Shown: piece after piece, positions 17,474-24,283 of the stretch | How the letters are laid out: each line of letters starts with the position of its first letter | How positions within the stretch are numbered: the stretch's first letter is position 1 | Source of the DNA: Bacillota bacterium | GTDB lineage: Bacteria; Bacillota_A; Clostridia; Lachnospirales; Lachnospiraceae | NCBI GenBank assembly: GCA_023443925.1 | Contig: JAEZSL010000092.1 | Coordinates: 1-24,454 of the forward strand | Direction: 5' to 3' | DNA: 24,454 nucleotides | Made by a program: the position numbers and the translations under genes | The notes under the pieces: model-generated | The model's input: only the letters and a program-made list of their open reading frames with translations | Told to the model about the DNA's origin: nothing | The model's database searches: none

Positions 17474-17700
17474 AATGAGTCCATTAGCATTAAGAGAGCG
17501 CATAGCATTAAGGAAGAGAGTGCATTAACATTAATAAAGAGAGTCCTTTAATATTAATGAAGAGAGTGCATTAACACTAAGGAAGAGAGCGCATTAATAC
17601 TAAGGAAGAGAGTGTATTAAAATTAAAAAAGAAAGCGCATTAACACTAAGGAAGAGAGCACAATAACATTAAGAAATAGAGTGTATTAACATTAAATGAA
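17474..17700 (+). repeat. 23-bp tandem repeat array, about ten units
   Basis: From 17494 to 17700 nine units follow one another: one of 22 bp, seven of 23 bp and a last of 24 bp. The consensus is close to GAGAGTGCATTAACACT plus AAGGAA, and a diverged unit lies at 17474-17493. Units differ at 2-7 positions. There are no unique spacers, so it is not a CRISPR. The period is not a multiple of three and the array is not part of a supported gene. It lies between copA and the lipoprotein gene; I see no clear copA terminator before it. Confidence 0.9.
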
Positions 17701-17807
17701 GTGAGGCTGGATAAAAGCAACGGTAACAGAACTATTTTCTATAGATATAAGTAGTATCAAAGCACATTAATAATGGTTTTTATCCTAACAGTGCCGGTCA
17801 GACATGG

Positions 17808-17873
17808 TATATTAGGAATATAATAAAATTAACCGCACTCCGAAGTTTACCCGTGAGGTGCTTCCGGGAGTGC
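17808..17873 (+). promoter_or_regulatory. promoter-like elements and 5' hairpin of the lipoprotein gene
   Basis: An extended -10, TGG-TATATT (17805-17813), and a TATAAT (17819-17824) occur without a good -35. Downstream, GCACTCCGAAG (17835-17845) pairs with CTTC-cg-GGAGTGC (17861-17873) with a 2-nt bulge and a 15-nt loop. No T run follows, so it is not a terminator. It ends 10 nt before the ribosome binding site and may stabilise the mRNA or control translation. Confidence 0.4.
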
Positions 17874-17893
17874 GATGTAACCTGGAGGAAAGA

Positions 17894-18577
17894 ATGATAA
17901 GAAAAAAAATCGCAATTTTTATGACAGCCTTAACACTGGCAGGAATCCTTACTGCCTGCGGCCAGGCAGATGTAGTCGGTAAAACAGCTGTAACTTCCTT
18001 TGGCTCTCTTGTAAATAAACTGGGAGATCAGGTATCCCTGGATGAAAGTAAAAATGCCTGGGTACTGTTATCACCCACCGGTGAAAGTCTGGAACTCAGC
18101 AGGGATTTTGGCAGTGACAATGCAGATGCGGTAGTGGAATTTGACGCAGAACCTTTTGTAAATGCCGGTCTGGATGTCTCAAAGCTTCCGCAAGAACAGT
18201 ATGTATACGACTCTGCCTCCGGCAGAATCACAATGCCCTATGAATTCAGCCAGGATGAATTTACGTTCACGGATACTACGACGGCAGTGGATACTTTTCA
18301 ACAGATTGTTGACACCAACCGGAAAATCATCGGCTATCATGCACAGCTTGAACATTATGGAATCGCCCTTGGCAACGGCAATATGTTTGAATGGGCAAAG
18401 GATATGGCTAAAAACGATAAGGACCTGGTATTTGTATTAGATCCCCAGCCATTTATAGATGCAGGTACAGATCCGGCCAAAATAGAAGGCTGGGTATTCG
18501 GAAAAGTAAAGGTAGATAACGGTAAGGGCAAAATGGTTGAAGTTGACAAACTGCTGAAACCTTTTGATTTAAACTAA
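17894..18577 (+). CDS. lipoprotein of unknown function with an internal duplication
   Basis: A 227-residue secreted protein anchored by lipid. Residues 1-21 form a signal peptide (MIRKKI then a hydrophobic core) ending in the lipobox LTAC, with Cys22 the lipidated residue. The mature part has two related segments: EFDAEPFVNAGLDVSKL (82-98) and VLDPQPFIDAGTDPAKI (181-197), sharing D-x-x-PF-x-x-AG-x-D-x-x-K. This implies an old duplication of one domain. I do not recognise the family. The start is ATG 17894 with GGAGG (17884-17888) upstream; a longer in-frame start at 17858 lies inside the hairpin. It sits between copA and the two-component genes, so an extracytoplasmic role linked to metal or envelope stress is conceivable, but nothing in the sequence proves it. 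Confidence 0.75.
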   Translation: MIRKKIAIFMTALTLAGILTACGQADVVGKTAVTSFGSLVNKLGDQVSLDESKNAWVLLSPTGESLELSRDFGSDNADAVVEFDAEPFVNAGLDVSKLPQEQYVYDSASGRITMPYEFSQDEFTFTDTTTAVDTFQQIVDTNRKIIGYHAQLEHYGIALGNGNMFEWAKDMAKNDKDLVFVLDPQPFIDAGTDPAKIEGWVFGKVKVDNGKGKMVEVDKLLKPFDLN

Positions 18578-18583
18578 TGGAAT

Positions 18584-18670
18584 GCACCCGTTGTGAATAC
18601 AGGCAATTTGTAGTATACTAAGGCATAAAACCAGGTGTACGAAAACTGCCTGACTGCAAGGGGTGCTTTT
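18584..18670 (+). terminator. possible long-stem terminator after the lipoprotein gene
   Basis: GCACCC (18584-18589) can pair with GGGTGC (18661-18666), and CAGGCA (18600-18605) with TGCCTG (18647-18652), followed by TTTT. The promoter of the next operon lies inside the loop, which makes this odd; the pairing may be fortuitous. Confidence 0.3.
18591..18619 (+). promoter_or_regulatory. promoter of the small-protein/two-component operon
   Basis: TTGTGA (18591-18596) and TATACT (18614-18619) are 17 bp apart. It starts 13 bp after the lipoprotein stop and leaves a leader of about 175 nt before the small ORF. Confidence 0.6.
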
Positions 18671-18802
18671 GTAATACAGAGGGCATAACACATCTATGAG
18701 TTGATGTATTCTTTAGTTGGAATAAGATTAAAAGTGGGTTGTAATTTTTATCCTTACTATTTAAGCAGTATCGCAAGCAGTGTGATGCGAATAGGAGTTA
18801 TT

Positions 18803-18931
18803 ATGTTCAGAAAATTAAAAACAGCAATTCATAAATTATTGCTGGAAATGGCTAAGGAAAATCAGGAATTATACGGAAAAGGCAGAATGGACTGCTGTAA
18901 GCTAAACAGTGACCGTTCAAAAAAGAGGTGA
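18803..18931 (+). CDS. 42-residue small protein upstream of the response regulator
   Basis: ATG 18803 has AGGAG (18793-18797) 5 nt upstream and opens a 42-codon frame: MFRKLKTAIHKLLLEMAKEN, then a polar part with DCCKLN (C31, C32) and a basic end. The first 25 residues would form an amphipathic helix with a basic start. The stop overlaps the ribosome binding site of the response regulator gene (AAAGAGGTG), whose TTG start is 4 nt beyond, so translation is coupled. The good ribosome binding site, codon content and position support a real gene. Role unknown; with two adjacent Cys it could bind metal or modulate the kinase, which is speculation. Confidence 0.65.
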   Translation: MFRKLKTAIHKLLLEMAKENQELYGKGRMDCCKLNSDRSKKR

Positions 18932-18935
18932 AAAT

Positions 18936-19634
18936 TTGGGTAACGACAGTAAACGGATCCTTATTGTTGAGGACGAAGCTAAAATAGTGGAATTTATAGA
19001 GTCCTATCTGCTGAACAGCGGATATGTAGTATATAAAGCATTTACCGGACGGGAAGCCCTTAAAATCTTTGAACAGCAGAAAATTGATTTAATCCTGCTG
19101 GACTTAATGCTGCCGGATATAACCGGGGAAGAGGTCTGTCTGAAAATACGGAAAAACTCAGGGGTTCCTATCATTATGCTGACTGCAAAGAGCGGTGATG
19201 AAAACATCATTAAAGGTCTGGATATGGGAGCGGATGATTATATGACAAAGCCCTTCAGTCCAAGGCAGATGATCGCCAGGGTAAATGCAGTATTTCGGAG
19301 AAGCGCACCGGAGAAGGACACAAAAAACATATTAAACTTCCGTCAGGGTGATCTGGTCATTGATACCGCTAACTATACTGTTAAGAAATCAGGAAGTATT
19401 ACTTACCTGACACCAAGTGAATATAAAATACTGATTACTCTTGCCAAACGGCCGAATAAGGTTTTTACAAGAGAAGAACTGATTGATGTAGCTTTTGACG
19501 GAGATTTTTTCGGTTATGACAGAACCATAGATTCTCATATTAAGAATCTCCGGGCTAAAATTGAAGATAATCCCAAGGAATGTACCTATATCTTAACGAT
19601 AAGGGGTATCGGATACCGGTTCGGAGGTGAGTAG
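18936..19634 (+). CDS. OmpR/PhoB-family response regulator
   Basis: The 232-residue product has a receiver domain at 6-120 with acidic pocket E12/D13, phosphorylated Asp56 (DLILLDLMLPD), Thr83 and Lys105 (TKPF). A winged-helix DNA-binding domain follows at about 135-232 (LTPSEYKILITLAKRPNKVF… DRTIDSHIKNLRAKIED… IRGIGYRF). The start is TTG 18936, because AAAGAGGTG (18922-18930) is 5 nt upstream; a GTG at 18909 is in frame but has no site. It is translationally coupled on both sides: the small ORF ends within its ribosome binding site and the kinase start is 1 nt after its stop. Phosphorylated by the kinase, it would activate targets that could include copA or the lipoprotein gene. Confidence 0.93.
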   Translation: MGNDSKRILIVEDEAKIVEFIESYLLNSGYVVYKAFTGREALKIFEQQKIDLILLDLMLPDITGEEVCLKIRKNSGVPIIMLTAKSGDENIIKGLDMGADDYMTKPFSPRQMIARVNAVFRRSAPEKDTKNILNFRQGDLVIDTANYTVKKSGSITYLTPSEYKILITLAKRPNKVFTREELIDVAFDGDFFGYDRTIDSHIKNLRAKIEDNPKECTYILTIRGIGYRFGGE

Positions 19635-19635
19635 G

Positions 19636-21027
19636 TTGACCTTTTCCATACGGAGTAAATTAACTCTTTCCTATATTTTTATGTTTATTGCAATTATCGG
19701 AATTACCAGCCTTTCAGCGAAAGCAGGCTTAAGAAAACAATTTGAAAATTATGTCATGCGGAGGCAGGAAAAACAGATTACGGAAATCATTGACCTCATT
19801 CGAATGAAATACCAGGAGGATCAGAAATGGGATACCAGCTATCTTGAGATTATCGGTATGAATGCTCTGCAAAACGGTATGATTATTGTAATAAAGGATG
19901 ACAAGGACCGGAATATATGGTCCGCTTATGAACATAATAACGGTATGTGCCAGGCCATGATTATGAATATGAGAGCGAATATGTGCAGTTACTCGAATAA
20001 GTGGAATGGAGAATACCAGGAAAAGTCCTATCCCATCCAGAACGCCGGGACACAGCTGGGCACTCTTACCACAGGTTATTTAGGGCCATATTATTTTAAT
20101 GACGAAGAGCTGATCTTTATCAAAGCCCTGAATTCCCTGCTTCTATTTACCGGCATTTGTTCCTTGTTAATTGCATTTGGGCTGGGTATCTTTATGTCCG
20201 TAAGAATCAGTAAACCTTTAAAGAAAATTGCAGTAAAGGCCCGTTCTCTTTCTGAAGGAAGTTATAAGGAACGTTTGATTGATGAATCCCATACCAGTGA
20301 AATTGGAATATTGGCGGAAACCATCAATGAACTTTCTGATGCCCTGGAACATAAAGACAAGCTCCGCAGGCAGCTGACCCAGGATGTAGCCCATGAATTG
20401 AGAACGCCCCTGACTTCCGTACAGGGTCATATGGAAGCGATGCTGGACGGGATCTGGGCTATGGATAAGGAAAGATTAAGCAGCTGTTACGAAGAAATTA
20501 TCCGGATTAAGAAACTCATTGGCAGCATCGAGGATTTGTCCGGTGTTGAGAATGAAAATGTACTGCTTCATAAAGAAGATTTTGATTTGTCCAGGCTGGT
20601 GGTAAGGCTTTTGAATAATTACGAAAATGAGTTCTTATCAAAAAATATACAGATTAATTATGCAGAAGCACCTATTATGATACATGCTGATGAGGATAAG
20701 ATGAGCCAGGTATTAAACAACCTGCTTTCCAATGCCCTAAAGTATTCCAAGGACCATGGAGAAATTACAATCATGGCAGAAAAAGAGGGAAATGAGATTG
20801 TAATTCGTGTCAGCGATACCGGTATCGGTATTGCCGAAGGAGATCTGCCTCTTATTTTTGAACGGTTCTACCGGGCGGACAAATCCAGAAGCCGTCAGTC
20901 CGGAGGAATCGGTGTGGGGCTTACGATTACCCGCGCTATCATAGAAGCCCATGAGGGCACCATAAGGGTAAACAGTGAACTTGGCAGGGGTTCGGAATTT
21001 ATTATAAGGCTTCCGCAAAGGTCTTAA
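19636..21027 (+). CDS. sensor histidine kinase with a Met/Cys-rich external loop
   Basis: A 463-residue membrane kinase. TM1 is about 9-28, an outside sensor loop spans about 30-160, TM2 is about 164-188, then HAMP (188-242), HisKA with His253 (DVAHELRTPLTS) and HATPase with N box (NNLLSNALKYS), DTGIGI and GIGVGLTI. In the sensor loop, residues 100-117 read HNNGMCQAMIMNMRANMC: two Cys and five Met in 18 residues, a plausible Cu+ or other soft-metal site. TTG 19636 is chosen because GGAGGTG (19623-19629) is 6 nt upstream; GTG 19627 overlaps that site. It forms an operon with the response regulator and ends at a large hairpin. Confidence 0.9.
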   Translation: MTFSIRSKLTLSYIFMFIAIIGITSLSAKAGLRKQFENYVMRRQEKQITEIIDLIRMKYQEDQKWDTSYLEIIGMNALQNGMIIVIKDDKDRNIWSAYEHNNGMCQAMIMNMRANMCSYSNKWNGEYQEKSYPIQNAGTQLGTLTTGYLGPYYFNDEELIFIKALNSLLLFTGICSLLIAFGLGIFMSVRISKPLKKIAVKARSLSEGSYKERLIDESHTSEIGILAETINELSDALEHKDKLRRQLTQDVAHELRTPLTSVQGHMEAMLDGIWAMDKERLSSCYEEIIRIKKLIGSIEDLSGVENENVLLHKEDFDLSRLVVRLLNNYENEFLSKNIQINYAEAPIMIHADEDKMSQVLNNLLSNALKYSKDHGEITIMAEKEGNEIVIRVSDTGIGIAEGDLPLIFERFYRADKSRSRQSGGIGVGLTITRAIIEAHEGTIRVNSELGRGSEFIIRLPQRS

Positions 21028-21048
21028 GGAGAAGTTTTATCATACAAG

Positions 21049-21154
21049 AAAAAGGAACCGAGAGGATATGGAACTGACCTCCTATAAGTTAGATTTCTAG
21101 ATATTTTTAAATCTGACTTATAGGAATCACATCATATCCTGGGGTTCCTTTTTT
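21049..21154 (+). terminator. 106-nt imperfect inverted repeat acting as terminator
   Basis: AAAAAGGAACC at the left pairs with GGTTCCTTTTTT at the right, AGGATATG with CATATCCT, and CCTATAAGTTAGATTT (about 21081-21096) with AAATCTGACTTATAGG (about 21109-21124). The loop is about 12 nt. The right arm ends in a T run, so it will terminate the kinase operon, but the near full-length pairing is much longer than an ordinary terminator and could be a small non-autonomous element. Confidence 0.7.
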
Positions 21155-21184
21155 AATGTTTTTGTTTCATAAACTAATATTCGG

Positions 21185-21613
21185 TTACAGTATTCTCATA
21201 CAAATCACACCTATGGTCGCATTAATAGGAATGTCTAGATAGTCCAGGCAGATCATACCGCAGTGCGGGTTCATATCATCGGGATAGCTTCTACATTCCG
21301 TACCGCAGTGCGGGTTCATATCTTCGGGATAGCTTCTACATTCCGTACCGCATGACGAGACATGTCATCAGGATAGCTTCTACATTCCTTACCGCATGAC
21401 GAGACATGTCATCAGGATAGCTTCTACATTCCGTACCGCATGACGAGGCATATCATCAGGATAGCTTCTACATTCCTTACCGCAATGCAGGGACATGTCA
21501 TCAGGATAACTCATATATTCAATACCACAGACTTGGCAGATATATCCGCATTTCTGGCATAGCCAGCTTTCCAGGGGGCAGACCGGGCAGTTTATTTGCT
21601 GATAGTAGAACAT
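21185..21613 (-). pseudogene. broken gene for a Cys/His-rich protein with 15-residue repeats
   Basis: ATG 21613 opens a frame encoding a zinc-ribbon-like head (NCPVCPLESWLCQKCGYICQ, with CxxC pairs), followed by 15-residue repeats of the form CGxECRSYPDDMxxH. The third to fifth units from the right edge of the window inward each lack one base at CAT-TGC, so the frame shifts in the second repeat and stops at 21389-21391. Because three single-base losses add to three, the original frame is regained in the last two units and would end at TAA 21185-21187 after CGMICLDYLDIP…. The whole span is 429 bp, a multiple of three. Repaired, it would be about 143 residues. No strong ribosome binding site is visible at the start. 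Function unknown; a metal-binding protein is likely. A truncated 74-residue product may still be made. Confidence 0.65.
21258..21524 (-). repeat. six-unit 44/45-bp tandem repeat inside the broken gene
   Basis: Units are 21258-21302, 21303-21347, 21348-21391, 21392-21435, 21436-21479 and 21480-21524, of 45, 45, 44, 44, 44 and 45 bp. The first two are identical but for one base, the three 44-bp units are nearly identical to each other, and the last is diverged. This pattern suggests that one unit suffered a deletion and was then amplified. Confidence 0.9.
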
Positions 21614-21839
21614 TCATCAAGTAACATGGCCTGGGAAACCCGGATTACCACCTGATAGGAATCAGATGATTATCATATGATTGCAGGCAGCCCTGCCTGA
21701 ACAGACATTATAAAATCCATGCTCATATAATGTTAAATAGCGGGTTCAGAAATCATATTATGATTATCCATGGAGTTTTCGAATATGCATACTGTCTCAG
21801 AAAATCATTACATTCCCTGCATCGGTTTATTATACCGAT
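21614..21839. other. intergenic stretch with small hairpins
   Basis: I see no gene here. CAGGCAG-CC-CTGCCTG (21684-21699) is a perfect 7-bp palindrome without a T run. ATCGGT/ACCGAT (21821-21839) forms a short hairpin immediately after the MutS2-like stop, again without a clear T run, so it is at best a weak terminator. Confidence 0.4.
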
Positions 21840-23804
21840 TTATAAATCATCTTTTTCATATACAACCTTCAAATCAGGCTGATATCCCTTTTCCATCTTA
21901 TGTCTGGCTTTCCGGTTTTCTACCGAATCAAAGATAATGGAAAAGTCATAATTCTCCGGATACATCTCACTGGCAGAAGCTTTTAACTGAAGTCTTTTGT
22001 GGTTAATATGCTGTTTCTGCTTTTGTATCTGAACGCCTACCTCACCTTTTTCATTGGCTGTCTGGTAAACGATGCCGATTTTTTTCTGAGGATATACCAC
22101 GACACTGTCACCGATCTGAAACCGCTCGCTTCGGTTACTGACCGGTTTCTCTGCTTTATCTTTCTTGATATGCTCCGTAATAACCGGCACCGGCATATCC
22201 TTGGCATCATCCAAAAACGAAGCATCCGGTATAGTCTGTGAAGAAGTACCTGGTATGGTTTTTGATAAAGTGCCGGGAGTTCTTTGATAGGCCTCCCGAT
22301 AAGCTATTTCAAGCATTTTCTTAGGCATACCCAGCCGCTTGGCAATATATAAGGCACAGCTTTCTCCGGCTTCCCCGATTTCCAGGCGGTACAGAGGTTT
22401 TAAGCTTTCCCGGTCAAAGGCCATTTTCGCATTCAATAAGCCCTCGCTACGATCAGCATAATCCTTTACTTCAGGGTAATGGGTGGTAGCTACGAACAGG
22501 CAGCCTTTTTCCTTTAATTCCTCCAGGATGGCGATAGCGATGCCCATTCCCTCGGCCGGATCGGTGCCGGAACCTAATTCGTCCAGTAAAATGAGGCTTT
22601 CCTTATCCGAATGATTTAAAATATCGATAATATTTGTAATGTGGGCAGAAAAAGTAGAGAGGTTTTCTGTAATACTCTGCCCGTCTCCAATATCACACAG
22701 TATCCGGTTGTTCATACAAATCTCTCCGGACTCACAGGGAATGTGAAGGCCGCATCCGGCCATAAGTGACAGCAATCCCACGGTTTTTAAGGCTACGGTT
22801 TTGCCGCCGGTGTTGGGACCGGTAATTACGATTCCCTGAATTCCCTTACCTGCCGTGAAGTTCAAAGGAACGCAGTCGGCAGCTTTGATCAGAGGATGCC
22901 TTCCGTTTTTAATATTAAGGTATCGTTCATGATTCATTATCGGAGGTATGGCCTGCAGATCCAGGCTAAGTTTTGCTTTTGCAAATATAAAATCCAGGGT
23001 TTCCATAGCCTCCATGTTAATCTTAAATGAAATCATATTATCGTGAACCAAAGCGGTGAGGGTATAAAGAATTTTTCGTTCTTCATTCTCTTCACCGATC
23101 TTAAGGAGTGTAAGTTCTTCCTCCAGCTTTAAGACAGAGTTGGGAACGATAAAATGGGTTGAACCGGTGGAGGATATATCCAGTGTGGAACCACCAACCT
23201 GGTTTTTATATTCTTTTTTTACCGGCAGGACAAAATGCCCGTTCCGGGTGGAGATAAAGCTTTCGGTAAACCATTCCTTTTTACCCCTCAGCATACTTTC
23301 CAGCTTGCTTTTAATTTCGGTATTCACATTATCTATTTTACGCCGGATATTTTTAAGCTCCGGAGAAGCACTGTCCTCCACCCGGTTTCCTCTAACGGCA
23401 AGATTAATTTCTTTTAACAGCGGGTCCATATCCTGAAGGGAATTCCCGTAGAAAGCAATGTTAACCCCAAAAGACTCCGCTCTCTTTAAATAACTTCTGA
23501 CCCGGTTACAGGACGTAATAAACTGCGCGGTTTGACTTAACTGTTCCGGCAGCAGCATGGAGCCTTTCTCCGTCAGCTCCAGTATGGAGTCAATCTCTTT
23601 CATGGAGGGAAGAGGAGGGGTTCCCATGCCGTCCAGAATCTTTCTGGCTTCCGTAGTTTCTTTTATTTTGGCATTGACCTCGCTTAAGGAAAGATAAGGT
23701 CTTAAATCTGCCAGTTTCTTCTTTGCACTTTCAGAACAAGCGTTATCTGCCAGTCTGTTTAATATCTTGTCAAATTCCAATGCCTTTATCGTTTTATCTA
23801 TCAT
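21840..23804 (-). CDS. MutS2-like ATPase lacking the Smr domain
   Basis: A 654-residue ABC-type ATPase of the MutS2 group. Residues 1-150 are the N-terminal helical part (IDKTIKALEFDKILNRLAD…), about 150-300 the core/clamp region, then Walker A GPNTGGKT (329-336), the STFSAHI switch, Walker B LILLDELGSGTDP (404-416) and the ATTHY His loop. After a linker with a small repeat (PGTLSKTIPGTSSQTIPD) comes a KOW-like domain (561-607), then YDFSIIFDSVENRKARHKMEK. Typical MutS2 is about 780-790 residues and ends in a Smr nuclease domain; that is absent here. B. subtilis MutS2 acts on collided ribosomes, so a ribosomal role is plausible. ATG 23804 follows AAAGGAG; a longer frame reaches 23885 but has no such site. 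Confidence 0.85.
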   Translation of the reverse strand: MIDKTIKALEFDKILNRLADNACSESAKKKLADLRPYLSLSEVNAKIKETTEARKILDGMGTPPLPSMKEIDSILELTEKGSMLLPEQLSQTAQFITSCNRVRSYLKRAESFGVNIAFYGNSLQDMDPLLKEINLAVRGNRVEDSASPELKNIRRKIDNVNTEIKSKLESMLRGKKEWFTESFISTRNGHFVLPVKKEYKNQVGGSTLDISSTGSTHFIVPNSVLKLEEELTLLKIGEENEERKILYTLTALVHDNMISFKINMEAMETLDFIFAKAKLSLDLQAIPPIMNHERYLNIKNGRHPLIKAADCVPLNFTAGKGIQGIVITGPNTGGKTVALKTVGLLSLMAGCGLHIPCESGEICMNNRILCDIGDGQSITENLSTFSAHITNIIDILNHSDKESLILLDELGSGTDPAEGMGIAIAILEELKEKGCLFVATTHYPEVKDYADRSEGLLNAKMAFDRESLKPLYRLEIGEAGESCALYIAKRLGMPKKMLEIAYREAYQRTPGTLSKTIPGTSSQTIPDASFLDDAKDMPVPVITEHIKKDKAEKPVSNRSERFQIGDSVVVYPQKKIGIVYQTANEKGEVGVQIQKQKQHINHKRLQLKASASEMYPENYDFSIIFDSVENRKARHKMEKGYQPDLKVVYEKDDL

Positions 23805-23849
23805 TTTAAAAACTCCTTTAACAAATGACCGCACCAGGGACGGACTGCT

Positions 23850-23892
23850 GCAAAATTTATATTTAATATTTAAGTCAGATCCCAAAGAAATT
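23850..23892 (-). promoter_or_regulatory. possible own promoter of the MutS2-like gene
   Basis: On the minus strand TTGGGA (about 23885) and TATAAA are about 18 bp apart. The -35 is weak. If inactive, the gene would depend on read-through of the terminator at 23944-24001. Confidence 0.3.
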
Positions 23893-23943
23893 TCATTTCA
23901 CAGGGAAACATATTTTAAATTTGTACTAATTAGCACCTTTTTT

Positions 23944-24001
23944 GTATAAAAATACCCCAAGGGAAATTCTACCTTTACAAGTATAGAATCGTCCCCTGGG
24001 G
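23944..24001 (-). terminator. intrinsic terminator/attenuator upstream of the MutS2-like gene
   Basis: CCCCAAGGGAAATTCTA (23955-23971) pairs with TAGAATCGTCCCCTGGGG (23984-24001), about 15 pairs with two mismatches and a bulge, around a 12-nt loop. On the minus strand it is followed by TATTTTTATAC, so it stops leftward transcription. It lies 140 nt before the MutS2-like start codon and about 275 nt after a strong leftward promoter. Confidence 0.75.
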
Positions 24002-24047
24002 CATTCATCAAATAACAGATTCATATAAAAACAGTGAAAAATATATG

Positions 24048-24079
24048 GCAGCGGGCAGACCCTGGCCTTGGACCGCTGC
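24048..24079 (-). other. GC-rich hairpin in the leader
   Basis: GCAGCGG (24048-24054) and CCGCTGC (24073-24079) form a perfect 7-bp stem with an 18-nt loop, in otherwise AT-rich DNA. It lies between the short ORFs and the terminator and could act as an anti-terminator or protective hairpin. Confidence 0.5.
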
Positions 24080-24097
24080 GTGGATAACAGGACTGTT

Positions 24098-24178
24098 TTA
24101 ATGAGTATTTGCTGTAAAGGTATAAGTAAAGACATAACAAAACAAGGCTCTTACAGCCCGTGTCATTTCTTCACTCAT
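24098..24178 (-). CDS. possible second leader ORF, 26 codons
   Basis: ATG 24178 opens MSEEMTRAVRALFCYVFTYT then FTANTH and ends at TAA. It begins 14 nt after the stop of the first short ORF, so reinitiation is possible, but there is no ribosome binding site of its own. It is rich in Phe, Thr and Tyr in the middle. Treat as tentative. Confidence 0.3.
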   Translation of the reverse strand: MSEEMTRAVRALFCYVFTYTFTANTH

Positions 24179-24192
24179 AATGAAATTAAGTG

Positions 24193-24231
24193 CTAGTTAG
24201 CACAAACCTCTTTTACAGATAATACCGACAT
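24193..24231 (-). CDS. 12-codon leader peptide ORF
   Basis: ATG 24231 is preceded by GAAAGG (24246-24241) at a 9-nt distance and encodes MSVLSVKEVCAN before TAG. The stop codon lies in the palindrome GTGCTA-GT-TAGCAC (24190-24203), so a ribosome at the end of the ORF would melt or block that hairpin. It is the first ORF of the transcript from the promoter at 24284-24312. Size and placement are those of a regulatory leader peptide. Confidence 0.5.
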   Translation of the reverse strand: MSVLSVKEVCAN

Positions 24232-24283
24232 CAAAACCATCCTTTCAGATTTTTTATAATCAATTTTTTCGTATAACAATTGC

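Noticed and set aside
17474..17700. CRISPR array
   Set aside because: The 23-bp units are contiguous with no unique spacers and no cas genes are nearby.
21840..23885. Longer MutS2-like start at 23885
   Set aside because: The extra 27 residues have no ribosome binding site and do not resemble MutS2 N termini, whereas ATG 23804 follows AAAGGAG and starts with the family-like IDKTIKALEFDKIL.
23926..24135. 69-residue minus-strand ORF over the terminator region
   Set aside because: It runs through the terminator hairpin and has no ribosome binding site, and its composition does not look protein-like.
24181..24210. CIRCE or LexA site at the GTGCTA/TAGCAC palindrome
   Set aside because: The arms and spacing do not match TTAGCACTC-N9-GAGTGCTAA or clostridial LexA boxes; it overlaps the stop of a short ORF and lies downstream of the promoter.
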